From assembly GCF_003987275.1 (NCBI RefSeq), contig NZ_PIQF01000002.1:186001-250000 (forward strand): a stretch of 64,000 bases of DNA. Direction: 5' to 3'. The notes below the pieces were generated by a model. That model searched no databases and was not told the DNA's origin. It was given only the letters and a program-made list of their open reading frames with translations. This stretch comes from Idiomarina seosinensis (GTDB lineage: Bacteria > Pseudomonadota > Gammaproteobacteria > Enterobacterales > Alteromonadaceae). This document shows, one piece after another, positions 20,675 to 30,113 of this stretch. A program made the position numbers and the translations under genes. The number at the start of each line of letters is the position of its first letter. Position 1 is the first letter of the stretch.

Positions 20675-22546
20675 TTACTGCGCTCGTATTACACGAAAAC
20701 CAATATAATTAGAACTAAAATCTTCCGGAAGTTCCATCCGTGTAGAAACCCGGGCTAAACTGGGTGCAAAATTCCAGGCGCCGCCGCGTACCACAAAACC
20801 GTTATCGGACTGCGTCCATTCCCAGGCATTACCTACGGTATCAAATAAGCCCCACGGATTACGCTGAAAGCTACCGACCGGAGCCGTGCTGACATTTGAC
20901 CAGTCAGAGCCACAGTTCCGGCAATTGGCTTTACCGAAGCCAACATCGTTACCCCACCAGAAATCTGATTCCGTACCAGCACGGGCTGCATATTCCCACT
21001 GTGCTTCGTTAGGCAACGAATAGTTATAACCGCTTTTCTCGGTTAACCATTGAGCGTATGCCTTCGCATCATTAGCGCTAACGCAAACAACCGGTGAGTT
21101 CTCAGATTGACTAAAGCCAGGATTACGCCAGTTCATACTGTCGTCAAACTTAGGCGTACCACTTTCTAACGCCGCGCAGCTACCATTTTTTTCAGCTTCG
21201 GTCACATAGGCGGTGTCGTTTATAAACTCACGGAAGCTTGCCACCGTAATTTCAGTGTCGGAGACACCGAACGGACGCTCGATACTTTCGGTCGTTACCG
21301 GACGTTCGTTTGGCAGCCCATTGCCCACCAGATCGCCCATTTTAAACTTACCGGAAGGGACAACCACAAGCTCCGGACCGCGGACATCGCGATACAGGAT
21401 ATCCTGTATTTTCTCACCTCGGGTGAACGAATATTCTGACTTTTCGAGCTCCGCACGAATTGACTGTGCATCCTTTAACTTGATCACGTCATTGTAGGTA
21501 CTGTAGCCGTACTTAATCACTTCAACTTCGTGTTCACCGCCTGGCAACATCACTTCGATTGGGGTTGAACCGTAGCTGACTCCGTCAATCATAACTTCGT
21601 CGTCATAAACGTTTGAACGAATTGTCAGCGGGTGCATAACCGAACTATCTACAACCTGCTCGTCGGCTTTCCCATTATTAGCTGTTTTTTTTACCGCACA
21701 ATACCGAGTGTCGATGTCTAACAGGGTACAGGCTTGTGACTGAGGCAACTGACCGCGTAATTCGACGCCCATTTTGACCCCATAATTTCCCTGACCACTG
21801 AAACCGTCACTGACCGTCTTGGAACCCAGGATCTGAACATTTGGACTAACCCGGTCCAGGTTTTCCCGTGCCAGCTCAGGTTCTGATAAATCAGCTAAGG
21901 TCTGCTCCAGGTATTGCTTAGATGCTTTTTGCTTAGCCAGCAATTTGCCGCGTGTTTCACATTGGCTTAGTGTTTCTTCACGGTCACAGACAATTGACTG
22001 ACTCACTTCTAATTCGCCAGACCGATTAAACTCACTTTGTAACCGCTCAACCCGTGCCACATTGCGCTGATCTTTTAGGGTTTCTATTTCATTGATCAAG
22101 CTGTGCTTGCTGACCCGGGCTTCTTCAACTTCCCGGCTCTTAGCACTGACCAATTGCACCTGAGTTTTGATGTCTTCTTTATTTTGCTGGTGCGCCATAA
22201 CAGCTTCTTTATAGGCTTCCTGAGCACCGGCAATGTCGATCGACGGGTCGTCAACCAACTGTTGGTAGCGGTTGTTCATTTCTTCAAGCGCTGCTTGCCG
22301 CTGTTGCTCAAGCTCTCTATTGCGCTCACGCAGAGACTGTAGCTGCTCTCTTAATTGTTGCTCTTCTCGCTGCAAGGTCGCGACAGTATCAGAAAAGTTG
22401 TCATACTCTGTCTGTAAAGTCGCAATTTGGTTTGATATTTCTCCGACAGACATTTGAGCCGTATCAGGCTGCTGCTGAGCCAATGCCGTCGAGGCGAATG
22501 TCAAAGTAGAGGCCATTACTAAGGCCAGTCGAGCCAATCGCATCAT
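20675..22546 (-). CDS. Secreted coiled-coil/PEGA/formylglycine-enzyme-like domain protein
   Basis: Exported protein of unknown role, 623 residues. A signal peptide (MMRLARLALVMASTLTFASTALA) leads to a long Gln/Glu-rich coiled coil (about residues 35-175), a less conserved Cys-containing middle, a PEGA domain (about 308-360, DGVSYGSTPIEVMLPGGEHEV) and a C-terminal FGE-sulfatase/SUMF1-like domain (about 392-623, VPSGKFKMGD, LPNEAQWEYAARAG, VGNAWEWTQ, VVRGGAWNF, YIGFRVIRA). The region after RGG, where true formylglycine-generating enzymes carry two catalytic cysteines, has none, so sulfatase activation is unlikely. It lies between mshQ and mreB on the same strand, 191 bases after mshQ. A structural or envelope role is a guess. 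Confidence 0.8.
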   Translation of the reverse strand: MMRLARLALVMASTLTFASTALAQQQPDTAQMSVGEISNQIATLQTEYDNFSDTVATLQREEQQLREQLQSLRERNRELEQQRQAALEEMNNRYQQLVDDPSIDIAGAQEAYKEAVMAHQQNKEDIKTQVQLVSAKSREVEEARVSKHSLINEIETLKDQRNVARVERLQSEFNRSGELEVSQSIVCDREETLSQCETRGKLLAKQKASKQYLEQTLADLSEPELARENLDRVSPNVQILGSKTVSDGFSGQGNYGVKMGVELRGQLPQSQACTLLDIDTRYCAVKKTANNGKADEQVVDSSVMHPLTIRSNVYDDEVMIDGVSYGSTPIEVMLPGGEHEVEVIKYGYSTYNDVIKLKDAQSIRAELEKSEYSFTRGEKIQDILYRDVRGPELVVVPSGKFKMGDLVGNGLPNERPVTTESIERPFGVSDTEITVASFREFINDTAYVTEAEKNGSCAALESGTPKFDDSMNWRNPGFSQSENSPVVCVSANDAKAYAQWLTEKSGYNYSLPNEAQWEYAARAGTESDFWWGNDVGFGKANCRNCGSDWSNVSTAPVGSFQRNPWGLFDTVGNAWEWTQSDNGFVVRGGAWNFAPSLARVSTRMELPEDFSSNYIGFRVIRAQ

Positions 22547-22653
22547 GTTCCCATTCCAAGCTTGAAAATAACTCAGCGGCTAGTAGCTATTGCTGTTCCC
22601 GCGCTATTGTTATTGTAGTTTTATTGAACGTTCGTCAACGTCGCGCATTTGTA

Positions 22654-22684
22654 ATTACACTGCTTTATGCTATGTGCTTGTCAA
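22654..22684 (-). promoter_or_regulatory. Possible promoter for the FGE-like gene
   Basis: In the 191-base gap after mshQ a perfect TTGACA (22679-22684) is followed 19 bases later by TGTAAT (22654-22659). The spacer is longer than the usual 17, so this is a weak call. A nearer TTGACG with TACAAT at 15 bases is an alternative. Confidence 0.3.
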
Positions 22685-22737
22685 CCAAAGCGCAAGAGGC
22701 AATATTGGATATTGACGACAAAATGGCGCATCACTTA

Positions 22738-25700
22738 TTACCAACCTACTTCTTCCCAGTAGATTTGACGGTCGCTGCCTTGATATATACCGAATGTTGC
22801 TTCGGCTTCCGGATTGTCATCGAAGTCGCCGTCATTATCATTGTCTACTTTTAAAAAGTCGGGAACATCTAGTTCGAAAATGAACTGCTGGATACCAACC
22901 ACTGCATTACTTGAGTCCTCTATCCAGGCTAATTGCTCTGCGATAGGCACTGAATCATTGAATAATTTACCATCATTGAGAAGTTGCTGGGCTCCTGCCT
23001 GAACCTGCAGTTCAGCATCGTAATCAGAGGTCACAACGTTATCATTAACTTGCGAGCCTTCGAAAGCCGTACATACATCCTGCTCAAAGGCAACAAACTC
23101 GGTTCCGTTCCAATATTCAGCCTGTCCTTTTATTGACAAAGGATCTGAAGGAGGGCCAAATAAGTTTTGCAATTGCATCCGTCCATAAACCAAGTTTAAT
23201 CCTGAGCTGTTCAACGCATAATAGCTGCGTGGTGCACCATTGCTATTTAACTCTGCTCCTGAAGTATCGATTAGCGAGTAATAGTTGCCATTCTCTGCGT
23301 CGTTATACTGAACACCTAACTGGTATTCTGCATAGGGTCCCTCAGGTGAACCAACCATCCGCTCGTAACGAACCTCAGGAATACCGACAAACGTCCCTAT
23401 ACCATCCGTCCAACTTAATTCGGTATTAATGGGCTCCAATTGTGACGATGAAGGCAATAGCGTACTTGATGAGTCCTCGTTAAAGGGATAAAACTCAAGC
23501 TCAGCATTGGTTTTAACGTAGGGTAAGCCGTCGTCGTAGTTTACCGTTACCGCTCCTGCAGCATTAACGGCTGACACTTGTGTGCTACCATCTAACGGTT
23601 GCAATTGACCAATATAGAAGTAATCTTCATCAAATTCACAACTTGTTGAATCAAATCCCGACGTACTAATTTCAAATCGATCCGGAATGTAACGTCCCGG
23701 ACTATGGGTTCGCGTTGGCGTGCTGACCGGCGGGTGGACTCCCGCAAGATAATCACCTGATTCTATTTCGGCAACAAATTGTGGTTCACCAACCTCTGAA
23801 TAAACAATCGAATTTGACGAGGTTGTTCCATTTACCGGATCGTCGAAATTCTCCTCGCCAGATATATTCCCGGCTATTTCGTCGGCTTCAGCCACACTAA
23901 CTGTATTACTCAACTCTAACCGCTCAGTCACCAACTCATTTCCGAAGTTTGGTGTAACGGCTCCGTTTGAATTTAGAGCCGTCAAATTTACCGTAATCTC
24001 TCTACCCGCTCGGGCGATGATATCGCCGCTAAAAGTTTCATTTGGGTTAGAGCTGGTAACACCAATTGCCGCGGGTTCCCAAACGAAAGATTCACTGCTG
24101 CCCTCAAGCACCTTTCCATTGGGCAGCGTAGCCCGAGCAGACAACCTGACTTCTCCAACGTCGCCGTAGTCGATCGCTAGAGCTTCGCTGCCACCGGAGA
24201 ACTGCACCGGTACACTAACAAAGCCTCCGTTCGCCGGAAGCGTCGCCGAACCTGCATCACTGGAAGCTGACATCGTTGCTTGTGGGTAAGTAGATAGGTC
24301 ACTAATACAACTATTAGGATTTATACATTGTCGGCGCATATCAATAGAGCCGACTTGCTCGATAGCAGACTGGCATTGCAAGGTACTGTTATTTAGCTCG
24401 ACCGTATGCAAATATAAATTGCTGTAGGATGTACCGGCTGTTTGTTTAGGAATATCAGTCGAGGTCAAGTTTGGTCCATTAGTGAACAAAAATCCGGTAT
24501 CGTTAAAGGTAATTTCGCAATCGGTGGTTTCTGCCCCATCAACAAAACAACGACTGGAATTATTCGCAGACGGAGTCGCTGAATCTATCGCTACCTGGTA
24601 TGTACCCGCTGTGTATTTTTGCAGCTGAACCGTAGCGCTGCCAAAGAAGTTAACCGGATTTTCACTCCAGTCGTCAGCTGCATCTGATAGGCTCAAATCT
24701 ACCGTACTACTGTCGGTGGAAATGTTGTTGCAGTTAATGTCCTCACAAGCTCTAACGGTTATGTCTGCTCCCGTACAGGTCAGTGCTTGCGAGTTGAACT
24801 CCAGACGATAATGTTCAACCCCCGTAGCACCATCGCCTTCAGAGCTACAGACTTGAAATAGATCAAATTCATGAACGTTAGTCGAGCCACCCGTGCTTCC
24901 GGCAAAGCTAATATAAAACTGATCCGGTATGGCAGGTTGTAGACCCGAAATATCAGTATTTTGATACAGTGACGTGTAGTTGTCCCCTTGTCCGGAGATA
25001 TCTCTTAGCACTTCAACACTAACACTACTCGTGTCAGTGTTGTCGACAACCACTTTGTATAAATGTCCGGGCTCGGGTGCAGTGGAAGAAGCATCATCTA
25101 TACCTGGGTTCAATGTGTCAGACGTACCAATATATTGATACTCCTGACGTCCGGGCACTGCATCTTCAGCACCTCTCAATGTTACACTGTCAGGCGTACG
25201 TTCAACACCACCATTTCTGCCCTCGTTGGGGTTAGCAAAGTTGCCGTATGCATCAAAACCAATACCTAACCAACCACCATCGAAGCCCTCATTACCATTA
25301 GCATTGGCATAGCCCAACGAGCCGCCAAATTGACCGGCATTATCGGGTATTTTATCCGACAACACCAAGGCAATACCGTCAGCTCCACTGCCACCGTATG
25401 CGAATAATCTAAATGTTACTTCAACTCGGTTCCCCGCAGCAGCCACCGGTTCCTTTAGTGTAATTGCTGTGGTTTGATTTTGAATGTTCTCTGTTAATCG
25501 CAGACGGGGCGAGGGAGTGCCAGAGTTAATTACGCCTGGAACACTATTATTACCTTCGACGATTTGCCAATCCTCTTGGAATGAAGTTTCATTTAACGTT
25601 GGTGATAGGCACACTTGCGGAGTTGACTGGCATAAGCTAGTTTGTTGCGCAACTGCGATTAATTGGGTATCTGTTAGAGACTCATCAAAAATTGACACCT

Positions 25701-28182
25701 CATCCATGTCACCATCAAAATATCGATTTTGATTGAAGTCATTGCCCAGTATCAGCGGTAAATCATTAGTTGTTAATCCACCGGTATAGTTTTCAGTTGT
25801 CTTCGAGTCGATATTAAACTGGTCATCAATAATGGTGATGCTTTGTTCTCCATCCTTATAACGGATTGCGACGTATTGCCATACGTCCTGAGTTATCGAA
25901 GTGGAGCTATCAAATTGTCGTGTATTACCGGCATCAGTGTTCCACCACCAGTTAATGCTACCGTCATTTTTGACATGGAACTCGTAATTAGTATCTTTCG
26001 ACAAAATTGTCATCAAGCTGGATGTTGGGTTAAAACTGTCAGGTTTTATCCAAAGCCCAATGGTGAACTCTTCTCCAGTGCCAAAGTCGAGTTGATTGTT
26101 TAATCCACTACCGTCATCGGCAATTTGTATTGTGTGATTTTGGGTATAATCAAATTCGCCGTATCCACAAGTACCTTCACCACTTAGGTTGGTCGGTATT
26201 GCCGGCGTATCGGTACTCCAAGCGGTATTGCTATTAGTTCCGTTGAATCCATTACCACTACTGTCAAGAACTTGCCCTAACGCGTTATCCCAGGGACCGT
26301 CATTTAAACGCCAATTTAACAGCGGCTGCGGAGCACCCGGCGGTTCGGCCGCACAAAACTGACCGCCGTCAAGCGGCGTTACGGGTCGTTGATAAGTAAT
26401 ATTTGGCCCAAAGGTTCTACCTGAGTCCAGTGCGGTTGAAGTACCTCCAACACTTACGCCTCCACTAATTAAAATACGGTTATTCAAATCGTTAGAATGG
26501 AAATAGCGGAAGTTACTCTGGACATAAATATAGGCATTAATGCGAGCGTCTCGTTCGATAGTCAAATCACCCGTAACAATTAAGATAAGTTCACGGGCAT
26601 CGCCTGACGTATTAATTCTCCTTCCAGATTGGATGGTTAAATCACCATCAATGTAAACACGCGAGGTTTCTCCATTCGTGTCATAGTTTTCACCAACATC
26701 GGCAAAATCGCCAATGCGCAAATAATCGGTCGGCTGAAGCAGCTGAGGCAATTGGTTTTGACTGGAGTTATCAGGTAATGGGAATGGCTGCGCTTCAGTA
26801 TTACCGGTATCGTCAAATGCCGTTGGCCAAATTGCTGAACATTGCGCTGGCGCTTGAGCTGCACCGCAACTGCGAGTGCGATTATACAACTCTGTCACTT
26901 CAGCTTGCGTATAAACGCCTGTCGCAACGGTGACCTCGTCAATTTCACCAACCAAACCGTTTGACCCAAACTGCTGCCCACCGATATATAGATTAGGCTG
27001 ACCGCCAATATTGTTAAGATTAAAATTACCTGGGGTTGAAAAAGTTGCAACCTCTGTACCATTGATATAAAGCCTTAACACTCCCTCGTCAGCATTAAAG
27101 GTTGCAGCAAGGTGTTGCCATTCATCGTTAAGTAGCTGTGGTTCATTTTCGGACTGGTCGCCATACTCAACAGAGTAAACATCACCTTGATTATTGCGCA
27201 CTTCAAAGTTAAGCCCTCCGCCATTTGCTCGGCGATAGACCTCAAAACGTCCATCACTTCCGAGAGTGGGCCCTTCTCCTAGAATCAATAATGTTTGGTA
27301 GTCCTCGTCGTTATCGTTCGGATCCTGGCGTTGACTACCCCCCTTAAACCAAAGCGACACACTGACCGAATCCACGGAGGACAGCGCTGCTATATCCGGT
27401 ATTTGAACTTGGTTGCTGCCATCAAAAGTACCGTATCGACAGGTACCAGGAGTGCCCGTAATCGCTGACGAAAACACATTCGTCGTCGCGCCTCTAAGTG
27501 CCCTTCCGTCATTGCCGTTACCACTGGCGTCAATAACCTCACCTGCATTACCCTGCCACTGTTGTTCATCAAAGTGCCAGTCGCCGATGGTATTACTTTG
27601 AGAGCCGCCACCAGTGCCACTACAAGCCCCCTCATTATCATTTTGGTCACAGGTCTCACCGCTGACCGTTCCCTTTCCCAAATCATCATAGTTTGGAGCA
27701 TTAACGTAGCCATTAATTTCACTATCTTTTCCTAATTTCACATCTTTTTTTGCATTAATATTTCCATTAACTTCAACATCCTTGTCAATCTTGATTTCGT
27801 CACCAGATTCTATATTACCGTTAATTTCAACATCTTTTTTAATGTCTACCTTGTCATCTGCTTTAATATTGGCGTTAACCTCAGAATCTTTTTGTATCGT
27901 TACTTTTCCTGTCACAACAATGTTAACAAGAGGAGAGCCTTCTTCATTAAACTCCACCTCTTTAGATATTTTTAAATCTCCATTAACCTCTATTTTTACT
28001 GTATCGACTTCCGATAGTTCAGTATCATCTTTCAATTTCAATCCATCATTGCATACATACAGGTTTGGAGTTGAATCATCGCACTCATCTAATGAGTCAG
28101 CTGCATAAACGCTAAGAGTCGGGACAGTAAAAAACAGCAGAACACCTAAAAGCTTAGTCATTTTTTGTGTAGCGGAACGCAT
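22738..28182 (-). CDS. mshQ: MshQ-like giant surface protein with LamG, lectin-like and DUF6701 domains
   Basis: Probable secreted adhesin or tip component of the MSHA pilus; the molecular role of MshQ proteins is poorly known. The 1814-residue protein has a signal peptide (cut near SVYAADS), four tandem 18-residue solenoid repeats (94-165), a LamG-like domain (about 200-440), a second solenoid segment (about 500-600), another LamG-like domain (about 615-860), an L-type lectin-like domain (about 865-1125, with GADGIALVLSD and GWLGIGFDAYGNF) and a C-terminal DUF6701 region (about 1180-1814) that defines MshQ. Many Cys pairs are consistent with export. It is the last gene of the pilus run. The N-terminal repeats are noticeably more AT-rich than the rest. 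Confidence 0.85.
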   Translation of the reverse strand: MRSATQKMTKLLGVLLFFTVPTLSVYAADSLDECDDSTPNLYVCNDGLKLKDDTELSEVDTVKIEVNGDLKISKEVEFNEEGSPLVNIVVTGKVTIQKDSEVNANIKADDKVDIKKDVEINGNIESGDEIKIDKDVEVNGNINAKKDVKLGKDSEINGYVNAPNYDDLGKGTVSGETCDQNDNEGACSGTGGGSQSNTIGDWHFDEQQWQGNAGEVIDASGNGNDGRALRGATTNVFSSAITGTPGTCRYGTFDGSNQVQIPDIAALSSVDSVSVSLWFKGGSQRQDPNDNDEDYQTLLILGEGPTLGSDGRFEVYRRANGGGLNFEVRNNQGDVYSVEYGDQSENEPQLLNDEWQHLAATFNADEGVLRLYINGTEVATFSTPGNFNLNNIGGQPNLYIGGQQFGSNGLVGEIDEVTVATGVYTQAEVTELYNRTRSCGAAQAPAQCSAIWPTAFDDTGNTEAQPFPLPDNSSQNQLPQLLQPTDYLRIGDFADVGENYDTNGETSRVYIDGDLTIQSGRRINTSGDARELILIVTGDLTIERDARINAYIYVQSNFRYFHSNDLNNRILISGGVSVGGTSTALDSGRTFGPNITYQRPVTPLDGGQFCAAEPPGAPQPLLNWRLNDGPWDNALGQVLDSSGNGFNGTNSNTAWSTDTPAIPTNLSGEGTCGYGEFDYTQNHTIQIADDGSGLNNQLDFGTGEEFTIGLWIKPDSFNPTSSLMTILSKDTNYEFHVKNDGSINWWWNTDAGNTRQFDSSTSITQDVWQYVAIRYKDGEQSITIIDDQFNIDSKTTENYTGGLTTNDLPLILGNDFNQNRYFDGDMDEVSIFDESLTDTQLIAVAQQTSLCQSTPQVCLSPTLNETSFQEDWQIVEGNNSVPGVINSGTPSPRLRLTENIQNQTTAITLKEPVAAAGNRVEVTFRLFAYGGSGADGIALVLSDKIPDNAGQFGGSLGYANANGNEGFDGGWLGIGFDAYGNFANPNEGRNGGVERTPDSVTLRGAEDAVPGRQEYQYIGTSDTLNPGIDDASSTAPEPGHLYKVVVDNTDTSSVSVEVLRDISGQGDNYTSLYQNTDISGLQPAIPDQFYISFAGSTGGSTNVHEFDLFQVCSSEGDGATGVEHYRLEFNSQALTCTGADITVRACEDINCNNISTDSSTVDLSLSDAADDWSENPVNFFGSATVQLQKYTAGTYQVAIDSATPSANNSSRCFVDGAETTDCEITFNDTGFLFTNGPNLTSTDIPKQTAGTSYSNLYLHTVELNNSTLQCQSAIEQVGSIDMRRQCINPNSCISDLSTYPQATMSASSDAGSATLPANGGFVSVPVQFSGGSEALAIDYGDVGEVRLSARATLPNGKVLEGSSESFVWEPAAIGVTSSNPNETFSGDIIARAGREITVNLTALNSNGAVTPNFGNELVTERLELSNTVSVAEADEIAGNISGEENFDDPVNGTTSSNSIVYSEVGEPQFVAEIESGDYLAGVHPPVSTPTRTHSPGRYIPDRFEISTSGFDSTSCEFDEDYFYIGQLQPLDGSTQVSAVNAAGAVTVNYDDGLPYVKTNAELEFYPFNEDSSSTLLPSSSQLEPINTELSWTDGIGTFVGIPEVRYERMVGSPEGPYAEYQLGVQYNDAENGNYYSLIDTSGAELNSNGAPRSYYALNSSGLNLVYGRMQLQNLFGPPSDPLSIKGQAEYWNGTEFVAFEQDVCTAFEGSQVNDNVVTSDYDAELQVQAGAQQLLNDGKLFNDSVPIAEQLAWIEDSSNAVVGIQQFIFELDVPDFLKVDNDNDGDFDDNPEAEATFGIYQGSDRQIYWEEVGW
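27688..27903 (-). repeat. Four tandem 54-base (18-residue) repeats in mshQ
   Basis: Residues 94-165 repeat the pattern [VI]xIxKD[VS]E[VI]N[GA]N[IV] every 18 residues (QKDSEVNANI, KKDVEINGNI, DKDVEVNGNI, GKDSEINGYV). The pattern resembles bactofilin-type beta-solenoid coils. The DNA is AT-rich and degenerate, so the repeat is conserved at protein rather than base level. Confidence 0.75.
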
Positions 28183-28190
28183 TAGTTTCT

Positions 28191-28219
28191 CACTCGTTTT
28201 TCTAAGTCAAAAATGAGTG
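28191..28219 (-). promoter_or_regulatory. Stem-loop just before the mshQ start codon
   Basis: On the minus strand CACTC-A-TTTTT, a 7-base loop, then AAAAA-C-GAGTG form a 10-bp stem with one mismatch. The 3' arm ends eight bases before ATG 28182 and contains the only purine-rich candidate ribosome site (GAGTGAGAAA). It could modulate translation of the large adhesin; this is inference. Confidence 0.35.
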
Positions 28220-28267
28220 CCAGCAAATAGGCTGACGAGGAAAGCAACACATCAAGGCGTTGTAGCA

Positions 28268-28696
28268 TCATTCTATCGTCCTCGCTTCGATAGCAACCTT
28301 TCGCGTTGTAACGGTGTTACCCGCTTCGCAGGTGCCCGTCGACTCAAGGCGGTAGTGAGTATCACCACCGGTATAGTTAAACGAATTGCATACGACTTCT
28401 GAGCGGCATTGAGCAAGCCCTCCGTTACTGTACGTTACGGTGCCACTATTTACAGCCGAACAATCAGCAATATCACTGCCTAATGGAAACAGTTCAACCA
28501 TCCCGAGTTGCAAGCCACTTTGTGCTGCCATAAACGCGCGGTTTCCGAACACTTCAACTACCGTTGAGTCTGAGCTGGTACTGACTAAACGAGTGAGTAC
28601 GCTAACCAAGAGACCAAGCACCACAATAACGAAAATCGCGACCACTAGCGCGCTGCCTTGCTGGTTTTTGTGTTCAGCTATACTTTTAGGGCGCAT
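28268..28696 (-). CDS. mshP: MSHA biogenesis protein MshP
   Basis: PilX-like minor component of the MSHA pilus, 142 residues. After a short basic leader (KNQQG) comes one hydrophobic helix (SALVVAIFVIVVLGLLVSVL) and the RAFMAAQSGLQLGM segment typical of PilX/MshP. The QQG-SALVV junction resembles a prepilin peptidase site lacking the usual Phe at +1. It overlaps mshO by 11 bases and is followed by mshQ after an 85-base gap with a hairpin. Confidence 0.85.
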   Translation of the reverse strand: MRPKSIAEHKNQQGSALVVAIFVIVVLGLLVSVLTRLVSTSSDSTVVEVFGNRAFMAAQSGLQLGMVELFPLGSDIADCSAVNSGTVTYSNGGLAQCRSEVVCNSFNYTGGDTHYRLESTGTCEAGNTVTTRKVAIEARTIE

Positions 28697-29498
28697 TAGG
28701 AATGTGAACCTCTTGATTAAAAAACAACCGCTCTGCTGCTGCCGTTTCGTACTCTAAAAATATATGTATCACGTTATTGCGCAATAACGTCGCATTTTCA
28801 ACTTCGAAGGGCGGCTGGCTCCCCTCAGCTGTTAGATTAATAATGCGTTCACCGATGGCGACATTGTCAGAAGATGATGGCGTTTGATTCCATCCATAGT
28901 CGCTAAACCTGCGGATAGTACCTGCGGTATCAACGCAAAAACTGACGGGAGAACTGCCAACATAAAGACGCTGTCGAGGGGATTGTTCCGCAAAAAAATA
29001 ATTGGATTCAAGCGTTATGGTGGTTTGTTGGCCGCTCCGGGTTTGATTAGTGTCAGCTAACGCCCAGCGACGCTCCCCTGCGACATCCTCGTTATAAACG
29101 TATTTAGGCTGTGTTGCATAAATAAATAAGCGGTCGTTATTAGGTGCTTGAGCGCTTATTTGACTCCAGCTTGTCGACATTGTGACAAGCTCCAGTGTTG
29201 CTGCCGCAGAGTCATTAAAAGGGGCGTTATAGTAGGTTCCTGCCACTTTGATGGGTACAAATTCGAGGCATTCGCTACCGTCGGCTAAAGACCTGACGCG
29301 CGCACTGTTAGGAACCGAATTGCGCAACTCGCGGGTAATTCGTTCAATGGTAAACCGACTTTGATCGAGCAGTTTAAGCCGCTCAGCTCCGGTAACGTAC
29401 ATTTCAGAACCTAAGCCAACGAAACGAAAAGTAAATATCGAGACGATTGCCAACAAAACAATCACGACGACGAGTTCGATTAACGTAAAGCCTTTCAT
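28686..29498 (-). CDS. mshO: MSHA minor pilin MshO
   Basis: PilW-like prepilin, 270 residues. ATG 29498 gives MKGFTLIELVVVIVLLAI, a textbook type IV prepilin leader cut after Gly-3 with Glu at +5. The ATG overlaps the mshD stop (TGATG); the TTG and GTG codons just upstream are less likely. The body contains two well-spaced Cys (ECLEF and SFCVDTAG). By analogy it belongs to the minor-pilin tip complex that primes pilus assembly. Confidence 0.88.
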   Translation of the reverse strand: MKGFTLIELVVVIVLLAIVSIFTFRFVGLGSEMYVTGAERLKLLDQSRFTIERITRELRNSVPNSARVRSLADGSECLEFVPIKVAGTYYNAPFNDSAAATLELVTMSTSWSQISAQAPNNDRLFIYATQPKYVYNEDVAGERRWALADTNQTRSGQQTTITLESNYFFAEQSPRQRLYVGSSPVSFCVDTAGTIRRFSDYGWNQTPSSSDNVAIGERIINLTAEGSQPPFEVENATLLRNNVIHIFLEYETAAAERLFFNQEVHIPNAP

Positions 29499-30025
29499 CA
29501 CCAATTACCCCGCACCCCGGAAAATTCAATACGCTGGCTTTGTGGCGTTACAATTACTATATCAATTTGTTTGGCTTCATTAGCTACAGTTTCGCTGACA
29601 CGAACCTCCGCTGTAAAACCGTTATAATAAGCGGTGTCGATAGCGTTGCCAAATATGTTATCCAGGCCGGTTTGATTGATACCGAGGCAATTGAAATCAT
29701 CGACGTCATCAAAGTCCGCCCGGGTTTCCGAGCCATCGGTATCAGGCAGCGGATTCCCCGGGCCGGCACACGTTGCCTCCGGTACCGTGCAGGCTCCGGC
29801 TCCTTCACTACAGCGGACGCTTGCCGTGTTCACTTCGTCATACTTGCGAGCCATGATTTCATTCATGAGGCTTTGCCCCAGTTCAGCTGCCCGAACCTGC
29901 TGCCAGGGGTCGACGGTTTGGCGGAACAATGGACCCATTCCAGCGGTGACCACTCCGATAACGATGGCGATAACAACGATGCCAATAATAATTTCGATGA
30001 GAGTAAAGCCGCGTGTTTTATTCAT
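29498..30025 (-). CDS. mshD: MSHA minor pilin MshD
   Basis: Type II/IV pseudopilin-like minor pilin of 175 residues. Leader MNKTRGFTLIEIIIGIVVIA is cut after Gly-6, with Glu at mature +5, then a GMGPLFRQTVDPWQQVRAAELGQ segment (broken by a helix end) and the conserved LMNEIMARKYDE. It lies between mshC and mshO as in the Vibrio operon. An 88-base gap separates it from mshC. Confidence 0.87.
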   Translation of the reverse strand: MNKTRGFTLIEIIIGIVVIAIVIGVVTAGMGPLFRQTVDPWQQVRAAELGQSLMNEIMARKYDEVNTASVRCSEGAGACTVPEATCAGPGNPLPDTDGSETRADFDDVDDFNCLGINQTGLDNIFGNAIDTAYYNGFTAEVRVSETVANEAKQIDIVIVTPQSQRIEFSGVRGNW

Positions 30026-30113
30026 TGGGCTTTAGCTTAGTAACGTGAGAGAAGAATGAAAAGCGTTAACTGTCGGCATAGCGACTCCAGCATTCTGTTA
30101 GTTAACTACATTT

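Noticed and set aside
29540-30040. 166-residue plus-strand frame opposite mshD
   Set aside because: Shadow of mshD, which has a clear prepilin leader and operon context; no ribosome site or family features on the plus strand.
30062-30110. GTTAAC inverted repeat between mshC and mshD
   Set aside because: Short, AT-rich and itself palindromic; readily expected by chance in such sequence.
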